Below the pieces are notes generated by a model that was not told where the DNA came from, searched no databases, and saw only the letters and a program-made list of their open reading frames with translations. The translations under genes were made by a program, and so were the position numbers. Below are positions 1-4,114 of a stretch of 6,372 nt of DNA, piece after piece (the stretch's first letter is position 1; every line of letters starts with the position of its first letter). The stretch is from assembly GCA_032118015.1 (NCBI GenBank), contig JAULYE010000096.1, positions 1-6,372 of the forward strand. The letters are read 5' to 3'. The DNA comes from Casp-actino8 sp032118015. GTDB taxonomy: Bacteria; Actinomycetota; Acidimicrobiia; Acidimicrobiales; Ilumatobacteraceae.

Positions 1-204
1 GTACGGCGCAATGTGCATTCCCTCGAGCCAGAGTTCGCCGTTGATGAAGCGAGCGTACGTATCGACGAGCTGAACATGACCAGAGCGCAGGCTCTTCACT
101 TCACTGCCTTGAAGAACGATTCCTGCCTCGACCACATCGAGAATCGTGTAATCGTGACGCGCCTTGCGGTTGCTTGCGATCAATTTCGTCCCTGGCGCGG
201 TCAT
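1..204 (-). CDS. smpB: SsrA-binding protein SmpB, N-terminal part, cut by window edge
   Basis: SmpB binds tmRNA and delivers it to stalled ribosomes for trans-translation in the cytoplasm. The minus strand reads without interruption from an ATG at 204-202 to base 1, giving 68 residues that start MTAPGTKLIASNRKARHDY. The family signatures are all present: NRKARHDY at residues 12-19, the EAGIVLQGSEVKSLR stretch at 26-40 and the WLEGMHIAPY stretch at 59-68. The first two belong to the tmRNA-binding OB-fold core. Full-length SmpB is usually about 150-160 residues, so more than half lies beyond the window. An in-frame TAG at 219-217 lies just upstream and no other start falls between it and the ATG, so the start is well fixed. 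No clear Shine-Dalgarno site is visible. It is divergent from the peptidase gene, with 71 bases between the two proposed starts. Identification is from recognised family sequence, and I consider it near certain. Confidence 0.95.
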   Translation of the reverse strand, partial: MTAPGTKLIASNRKARHDYTILDVVEAGIVLQGSEVKSLRSGHVQLVDTYARFINGELWLEGMHIAPY

Positions 205-275
205 GGCGACTTCAGGCTATTGGGATATCAGGGTTGGGGGACCTCGAGCGATGGGACGGTTCGGTTCTCGAGTGC

Positions 276-773
276 ATGCTTCCCGATACTCTTTCGCAGG
301 TGAATCGTTCCGGAGCGAACCTCGAGTCTCAGACCGATGAATTGAAAGTGGCTCCAGACGTCGTCGACGCCATGGCTGCTCTTGCGTTGACGGAATACCC
401 TCTTGAAGCTTGTGGCTTGATGGCAGGCCTGCCCGGCTCGAACGCGATCACAGCCTTCTACCCGTGTCGCAACATCGAGCAGTCTGCGCGGATCTACACC
501 ATCGACCCGCGTGACCACTTGCGATCCGAGCGAGATGCCGAAGCCAAGGGTCTCGAGATCCGCGGTGTCATGCACAGCCACACCCATTCCGAGGCCTATC
601 CGAGTCCAACCGACGTTCAGGCCGCCCCGGACCCCGAATGGCACTATCTGATCGTGACTCTCAAGCGGGAGAAGCCCGAGATGCGCACCTATCGGATTCG
701 GCGCGATGGAACCGATTCGAGCGCCGTGGAAGAGGCGATCACCGAGATTCCTCTCATCATCGACCGCGGCTGA
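276..773 (+). CDS. mec: Mec-like JAMM/MPN+ zinc metallopeptidase (M67 family)
   Basis: In mycobacteria Mec is the zinc peptidase that releases cysteine from the C-terminus of the sulfur carrier CysO. This protein (165 aa from ATG 276) has the complete JAMM motif: Glu44 in EACGLMAG, then His100-x-His102, seven residues, Ser110, two residues and Asp113. EAYPSPTD also matches the EAYPSRTD stretch I recall from M. tuberculosis Mec. There is no signal peptide or membrane segment, so it should be cytoplasmic. The start is uncertain. ATG 276 gives about 28 residues before the conserved PDVV segment; GTG 300 (157 aa) would be closer to mycobacterial Mec, and GTG 348 (141 aa) is the shortest option. 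None has a good ribosome binding site. The frame stays open back to 174, but that would overlap smpB. cysM follows after 152 bases, which fits the sulfur-carrier role, but no cysO lies between them. The domain is certain. The Mec function is inferred from context. Confidence 0.88.
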   Translation: MLPDTLSQVNRSGANLESQTDELKVAPDVVDAMAALALTEYPLEACGLMAGLPGSNAITAFYPCRNIEQSARIYTIDPRDHLRSERDAEAKGLEIRGVMHSHTHSEAYPSPTDVQAAPDPEWHYLIVTLKREKPEMRTYRIRRDGTDSSAVEEAITEIPLIIDRG

Positions 774-815
774 GCAGCCCGACGACACCTTGGGCAACAC
801 ACCTGGGATGTGACG

Positions 816-845
816 TCGGAACCAGCCTCTCGCAGGGTGTTCCGA
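816..845. repeat. 7-bp inverted repeat in the mec-cysM gap
   Basis: TCGGAAC at 816-822 and GTTCCGA at 839-845 are perfect inverted repeats around a 16-base spacer. Inside the spacer, CCT (826-828) and AGG (834-836) can also pair. As RNA this would be a hairpin 43 bases after the mec stop. It has no T-tract, so it is at best a weak terminator; it could also be a protein-binding dyad. The repeat is directly visible, but its role is unknown. Confidence 0.4.
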
Positions 846-868
846 ATCCACTTGGGATTCATTACAAT
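840..868 (+). promoter_or_regulatory. possible sigma-70-type promoter for cysM
   Basis: TACAAT at 863-868 differs from the TATAAT -10 consensus at one base and stands out against the GC-rich surroundings. TTCCGA at 840-845 lies 17 bases upstream but matches the -35 consensus poorly (3 of 6). Transcription would start near 875, giving a leader of about 50 bases. The -10 box overlaps an inverted repeat, so it could be regulated. cysM may also simply be read through from mec. Confidence 0.27.
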
Positions 869-901
869 CCCGAGTGTCTTAGTAGGGAATCACCCCGATT
901 C
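844..901 (+). promoter_or_regulatory. cluster of GAATCC/GGATTC inverted repeats upstream of cysM
   Basis: Five copies of one short motif in alternating orientation lie in 58 bases: GAATCC 844-849, GGATTC 855-860, AATCCC 866-871, GAATC 887-891 and GATTC 897-901. They start 11, 11, 21 and 10 bases apart, close to whole turns of DNA. Neighbouring copies form perfect dyads: 844-849 with 855-860, 854-859 with 866-871, and 887-891 with 897-901. This could be a multi-site operator or a set of mutually exclusive RNA hairpins. The repeats are visible in the sequence. The regulatory role is inferred. Confidence 0.45.
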
Positions 902-915
902 TCTGTGTCCGGCTC

Positions 916-923
916 GGAGGTGA
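916..923 (+). promoter_or_regulatory. strong ribosome binding site of cysM
   Basis: GGAGGTGA gives a near-ideal Shine-Dalgarno match, with GGAGG ending five bases before the ATG at 926. It fixes the cysM start against the longer open frame that runs back into mec. The GGTGA part (919-923) is complementary to TCACC at 890-894 in the upstream hairpin, so the site could be masked in the RNA. Confidence 0.8.
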
Positions 924-925
924 GC

Positions 926-1876
926 ATGATCCCGAACGAGAGCGTTCTCGATCTGATCGGCAACACCCCGTTGGTCGATGTCAGTCTTCTGTCGCCGAAT
1001 CCGAACGTTCGTATCATCGCAAAACTCGAGAGCCAGAATCCGTTCGGGTCGGTGAAGGACCGCATTGCCAAAGCGATGATTGAAGACGCCGAAAAGAACG
1101 GGCGCTTGTCCCCGGGGCAGACGATCATCGAGCCTTCATCGGGAAACACAGGAATTGCACTCGCGGCCATTGCTCAGGTCAAGGGGTATCCGATCAAGAT
1201 CCTGATGCCGACGAGTGTGTCGATCGAGCGACGCCAAATGCTCGAGATCTTCGGGGCAGAAGTCATCCTCACGCCAGGTGAAGAGGGCTCGAACGGTGCA
1301 GTCGCACGTGCCATTCAGATGGCGAACGATCATCCCGAGTGGTGCTTCTTGTATCAGTATGCGAACGACGCGAATCCGCGGGCGCACTACGAAGGAACTG
1401 GTCCAGAGATCTTGCGCGACTGCCCGGAGATCACGCACTTCGTGGCCGGCCTCGGTACGAGTGGCACTCTCATGGGCACAGGTCGGTTCCTGAAGGAGCA
1501 CAGGCCTGGGGTGAAGATCATTGCGGTCGAACCGCCTCTCGGTGAGCGTGTCGAGGGCTTGCGCAATCTCGACGAGGGATACATCCCGCCACTGTTCGAC
1601 AACTGGCATGGATTCGACATCCTCGATCGCAAGAGAGTCGTTCGCCCCCGTGAATCGATCGAGTGGACGCGTCGCATCGTGCGAGAGTGCGGAATCTTCG
1701 CAGGCATCTCGACCGGTGCAGCGCTCGCCGGAGCAGTCAAGGTGGCGGGTGAAATCGACGAAGGCGTGATCGTGTTCATCGTCTGCGACGGTGGCTGGAA
1801 GTACTTGTCGACGGGTGCCTACACCGATGATCTCGATGTGGCCGAAGCCCGGGCTGAAAAGATCATCTACTTCTGA
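926..1876 (+). CDS. cysM: cysteine synthase CysM, O-phosphoserine/sulfur-carrier type
   Basis: This is a PLP-dependent beta-substitution enzyme (316 aa) that makes the carbon skeleton of cysteine. The PLP lysine is Lys44 in FGSVKDR. SSGNTG at 71-76 is the substrate loop, and GTSGTLMGTG at 177-186 holds the PLP phosphate. The closest match I recall is M. tuberculosis CysM, which uses O-phosphoserine and the thiocarboxylate of CysO rather than O-acetylserine and sulfide. Shared stretches are HFVAGLG at 171-177, LRNLDEG at 212-218 (Arg213 corresponds to the phosphoserine-binding Arg220), GIFAGISTGA at 256-265 and GWKYLSTGAY at 290-299. The last residues (EKIIYF) differ from the mycobacterial tail, which folds into the active site. 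The start is set by the strong ribosome binding site. The gene lies downstream of mec and is convergent with the transporter gene. The enzyme family is certain; the exact substrates are inferred. Confidence 0.94.
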   Translation: MIPNESVLDLIGNTPLVDVSLLSPNPNVRIIAKLESQNPFGSVKDRIAKAMIEDAEKNGRLSPGQTIIEPSSGNTGIALAAIAQVKGYPIKILMPTSVSIERRQMLEIFGAEVILTPGEEGSNGAVARAIQMANDHPEWCFLYQYANDANPRAHYEGTGPEILRDCPEITHFVAGLGTSGTLMGTGRFLKEHRPGVKIIAVEPPLGERVEGLRNLDEGYIPPLFDNWHGFDILDRKRVVRPRESIEWTRRIVRECGIFAGISTGAALAGAVKVAGEIDEGVIVFIVCDGGWKYLSTGAYTDDLDVAEARAEKIIYF

Positions 1877-1877
1877 C

Positions 1878-1900
1878 CCGCCCTGATCGAAGTCTGGCGG
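1878..1900. terminator. possible hairpin terminator between convergent genes
   Basis: CCGCC (1878-1882) and GGCGG (1896-1900) can form a 5-bp GC stem around a 13-base loop. It lies between the cysM stop (1876) and the transporter stop (1929-1931 on the minus strand), where a bidirectional terminator would be expected. There is no T-tract on either side and the stem is short, so this is a weak call that rests mostly on position. Confidence 0.3.
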
Positions 1901-1928
1901 TGTGTCCTCCCAGCCGAGTTGAGTGCGA

Positions 1929-2762
1929 TCAGCGGCCAACGACGAGAGTGATCAAACCGGCCACGATCACGAAAGATGACATCGTGCGCCGGATCCCGCT
2001 GCGCTCGCGCAGGAATTTCCAGCCGATGAACGTCGCAAACACGACACTCGATTCGCGCAAGGAAGTGACATAGCCAACGGGTGCACGGCGCACGGCCAAG
2101 AGCACCATCCAATATGTGACGAGTGATGCTGCGCCGGTGAGTGCGTACTGGCGCCAAAGGTTCGGGACGCTCGCACGCATGTCGTGCCACCGCCGGCGCC
2201 AGAGTCCCTGCACAGTCGTGCACATGCCACCGGTGACGAAGATGGACATTGCGTACGCGCTTCCCGTCGTCGTTCGCGAACCTTGGCTGTCGATCACGGT
2301 ATAGATGCCGATCAGAGTCGCAACAATGAGCGCCGGCCAGACGTGCGACCAGGAGACGTGGCCAGAGATCAGCACCAAGCCTCCGAAGACGGTCATGATG
2401 CCGATGACGGCGACGATCGACAGCGAGTCATCGAGAAACACCACTCCGCCAATCGCTGCAACCACAGCGCCTCCGCCACGAGCGATTGGGTACGTGAGGC
2501 TGAAGTCAGCGATCTCATACGTCCGTGCCAGGCGACCGATGTAGATCGCGTGAACGATGCCGCTCGCAGTTGCCCACGTCCACGCTGAGAGATCGAGGTC
2601 ACCCATGGCGGTCGCAATGACCGTGTACGGCAATCCGATGATTCCACCTGCTGCAAACAAACCCCACAAGGACAACCACCGGTCACCCGATTGCTTGACG
2701 ACGAAGTTCCAGCCGGCGTGCAACACGGCAGCACCGAGCGCGAGAAAGGTGGCAGCGAGCAC
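1929..2762 (-). CDS. EamA/DMT-family membrane transporter, substrate unknown
   Basis: This 277-residue protein is almost entirely hydrophobic. It has about ten likely membrane segments, near residues 2-20, 31-52, 61-77, 93-111, 115-133, 140-157, 168-186, 207-224, 230-250 and 260-276. Two halves of five segments are typical of drug/metabolite transporters. The family-like features are HAGWNFVVK (15-23), the SLTYPIARGGGAV stretch (88-100), and APVGYVTSLRES (227-238) followed by FLRERSG (250-256). The family exports or imports amino acids, metabolites and other small compounds; nothing here identifies the substrate. The start is a GTG at 2762-2760, eight bases after the stop of the Dabb gene, so the two are almost certainly one transcript. 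No ribosome binding site is visible at this start, so translation may be coupled to dabb. It ends 52 bases from the cysM stop in convergent orientation. Family assignment is firm. Confidence 0.88.
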   Translation of the reverse strand: MLAATFLALGAAVLHAGWNFVVKQSGDRWLSLWGLFAAGGIIGLPYTVIATAMGDLDLSAWTWATASGIVHAIYIGRLARTYEIADFSLTYPIARGGGAVVAAIGGVVFLDDSLSIVAVIGIMTVFGGLVLISGHVSWSHVWPALIVATLIGIYTVIDSQGSRTTTGSAYAMSIFVTGGMCTTVQGLWRRRWHDMRASVPNLWRQYALTGAASLVTYWMVLLAVRRAPVGYVTSLRESSVVFATFIGWKFLRERSGIRRTMSSFVIVAGLITLVVGR

Positions 2763-2770
2763 AGAAGTGG

Positions 2771-3067
2771 TCAGTCGAGGAGGTACTGGACGGCGCTGCG
2801 TGACGCAATCAGCGGTGCGAGCACGTCAGCAATGAGTTGTTTGTGGACAGGGTGATCTCGGTACGAGAGGTAGTTCTCGACGCTCGCGAAGTCCGCGACG
2901 ACCACGTAGTCGAAGTTGCCCTGGTTGATGCCGGCGTCCGGTCCGTGCTGGTATCGACTGATTTCGTGGATGATCGACGGCAGAGTATTCAGACTGTCGG
3001 TCACAAATTGGACTTGTGCGGGGGTAGTTCCTTCGATCCAGCGAAACATCACGACGTGTCTCAGCAC
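2771..3067 (-). CDS. Dabb-domain (stress-responsive alpha/beta-barrel) small protein
   Basis: This is a 98-residue protein of the dimeric alpha/beta-barrel (Dabb) family. It opens with LRHVVMFRW at 2-10, which fits the family's RHVVLF-like first strand. FDYVVVADFASVENYLSYRDHPVHKQL at 53-79 is the second-strand and helix region with the usual HPxH element. The length is normal for a single-domain member. Family members range from stress-induced proteins of unknown role to small cyclases and monooxygenase-like enzymes, so I cannot name a reaction. The start is a GTG at 3067-3065; no Shine-Dalgarno site is visible, and the 10-bp palindrome CGTTCGAACG abuts the start codon. It is the first gene of a pair with the transporter eight bases downstream, and it faces away from the TrmB regulator, which is the natural candidate to control it. 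Family confident, function open. Confidence 0.87.
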   Translation of the reverse strand: MLRHVVMFRWIEGTTPAQVQFVTDSLNTLPSIIHEISRYQHGPDAGINQGNFDYVVVADFASVENYLSYRDHPVHKQLIADVLAPLIASRSAVQYLLD

Positions 3068-3076
3068 GTTCGAACG
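3067..3076. promoter_or_regulatory. 10-bp palindrome at the dabb start
   Basis: CGTTCGAACG is a perfect palindrome immediately upstream of the dabb coding sequence, overlapping its first base. Its position suits an operator or an element near the 5' end of the mRNA. TTCGAA-type strings are not rare in this sequence, so the match alone is weak evidence. Confidence 0.3.
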
Positions 3077-3102
3077 CTAGTGGACATGGTTACGAACAGT
3101 CG

Positions 3103-3131
3103 ATAGCGACCGATATCCCGATCGGGGTCAA
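3103..3131 (-). promoter_or_regulatory. possible dabb-transporter promoter with palindromic spacer
   Basis: On the minus strand TTGACC (3131-3126) is a good -35 match. Seventeen bases further lies CGCTAT (3108-3103), a poor -10 match. The spacer contains the perfect 10-bp palindrome CCCGATCGGG (3117-3126), which touches the -35 box and is a classic place for a repressor. A start near 3096 would give a leader of about 30 bases. The palindrome and -35 box are visible; the promoter call is tentative. Confidence 0.33.
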
Positions 3132-3141
3132 TTGTTGGGCT

Positions 3142-3164
3142 CAGCGAACAGATCGCTGGTTTTT
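3142..3164 (+). terminator. hairpin plus T-tract in the trmB leader
   Basis: CAGCGA (3142-3147) and TCGCTG (3153-3158) form a perfect 6-bp stem with the 5-base loop ACAGA, followed by G and five Ts (3160-3164). This has the shape of a rho-independent terminator on the plus strand. No plus-strand gene ends upstream, because dabb runs the other way. It may therefore stop stray or antisense transcripts, or act as an attenuator in a trmB leader that starts upstream of it. Confidence 0.45.
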
Positions 3165-3191
3165 CATACATCGTTCGGCAACACTCTTGGT

Positions 3192-3207
3192 GGGCCACAC
3201 GTGGTCC
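3192..3207. promoter_or_regulatory. 16-bp near-palindrome upstream of trmB
   Basis: GGGCCAC (3192-3198) and GTGGTCC (3201-3207) are inverted repeats with one mismatch and a two-base centre. The site ends 17 bases before the GTG start of the TrmB regulator. Dyads at this distance often serve as operators for autoregulation, and the winged-helix family here binds palindromes as dimers. The role is inferred from position only. Confidence 0.33.
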
Positions 3208-3224
3208 GAAGTCGGGGGGACGAA

Positions 3225-4085
3225 GTGGAGAACCGAATACGAGCGGTGCAGCTGCTCAAGACGGTCGGACTGACGGAATACGAAGCCAAGGCGTACATCG
3301 CGCTGGTTGCTCTCGGGGAGCCGATGAACGGTTACGAGGTCTCCAAGGCGAGTGGCATTCCGCGCAGCACCATCTATGAAGTGCTGGCGAAACTGGTCGC
3401 CCGTGGAGCAGCCATCCAGGTGCACGGTGTCGGGCGATCCACGGAGTCGTTCGTTGCGCTTCCCGTCGACTCGTTCATCGAGGGGTATCGCTCGAAGTTG
3501 TCGAGCACCCTCGATGGGCTCGCCGAGACGTTGCCGCGTGTTGCTGCCAAGAACCGAACGCATCTGGTTCAGAAATTGGCTGGGCAAGAGGCAATCGCGC
3601 AGCGGATGAACGACGTCGTGGCGCGAGCTCAGCAATACGTGTGGCTGTCGATCTGGCCGGACCTCGCTCCAGCCGTGAAGCGCAGTGCGACCGCACGTGC
3701 CAAAGATGGTGTCGACATCGCGTCGATCGTCTTCGGCGAGGTCGCCAGTTTCCCCGGTCTTGTCGTTTCCCACGAGTACCTCAGTCCAGCGGTCACCGAG
3801 GAACGTCTCGGATGTCGGCTGTACATCGTGGCTGCAGATCACCAAGAAGTGGTGATCGCCACGGCCGAGGGTGAGAACTGGCAGGGGATGTGGAGCGATG
3901 ACTTGGCCGTGTCGCTCATGGCTGCCGAACATGTTCGTTTCGACATGACCATTCAGATCCTGTGCCGCAACATGGCTGTGTCTGGAGACTACGAAGCTCT
4001 TCGGGACGATCCGACTCTGAAGTTCCTGAGTCGATCGATGGAAACCAGCACATCCCAGATCATGGCGAGAATGACGGAGGTCTGA
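3225..4085 (+). CDS. TrmB-family winged-helix transcriptional regulator
   Basis: This is a DNA-binding regulator of 286 aa. Residues about 6-72 form the TrmB winged helix: LLKTVGLTEYEAKAYIALVALG at 10-31 is the hallmark first helix pair, GYEVSKASGIPRSTIYEVLAKLVARG at 36-61 the helix-turn-helix, and AAIQVHG at 62-68 the wing. Residues about 83-135 are helical and could dimerise. The rest (136-286) resembles the C-terminal effector part of TrmB proteins, but no ligand motif can be read. I chose GTG 3225, four bases after GGGGGGA. A longer frame opens at TTG 3132 or GTG 3201, but it would add a non-conserved tail encoded by the control region. It is divergent from dabb and the transporter gene, the likeliest targets, and ends 29 bases before murI, so it may be transcribed into that operon. 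Family confident, targets inferred. Confidence 0.85.
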   Translation: MENRIRAVQLLKTVGLTEYEAKAYIALVALGEPMNGYEVSKASGIPRSTIYEVLAKLVARGAAIQVHGVGRSTESFVALPVDSFIEGYRSKLSSTLDGLAETLPRVAAKNRTHLVQKLAGQEAIAQRMNDVVARAQQYVWLSIWPDLAPAVKRSATARAKDGVDIASIVFGEVASFPGLVVSHEYLSPAVTEERLGCRLYIVAADHQEVVIATAEGENWQGMWSDDLAVSLMAAEHVRFDMTIQILCRNMAVSGDYEALRDDPTLKFLSRSMETSTSQIMARMTEV

Positions 4086-4114
4086 GTCGACCACGCATCA
4101 TCTATCGTGTCGCC

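Noticed and set aside
228..851. A 207-codon minus-strand open frame opposite the mec gene
   Set aside because: It lies over a peptidase with a complete JAMM motif and looks like a shadow frame.
638..925. A 96-codon N-terminal extension of CysM, considered as a possible fused sulfur carrier
   Set aside because: The extension overlaps the mec gene in another frame, its translation has no ubiquitin-like pattern or GG end, and the ribosome binding site at 916-923 marks the ATG at 926.
1136..1939. A 267-codon minus-strand open frame opposite cysM
   Set aside because: The plus strand encodes a clear CysM. The antisense protein has no recognisable motif and would overlap both cysM and the end of the transporter gene.
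3067..3076. CGTTCGAACG as a LexA/SOS box
   Set aside because: The actinobacterial SOS box has GAAC, four bases, then GTTC. Here the halves are in the opposite order with no spacer.
3132..3224. A 31-codon longer N-terminus of the TrmB regulator
   Set aside because: It would start at TTG without a ribosome site, translate the terminator-like hairpin and the near-palindrome, and add residues outside the conserved winged helix.
3141..4094. A 317-codon minus-strand open frame opposite the TrmB regulator
   Set aside because: It mirrors a well-recognised winged-helix gene, shows no recognisable domain, is rich in Arg and His as shadow frames of GC-rich genes are, and has no ribosome binding site.
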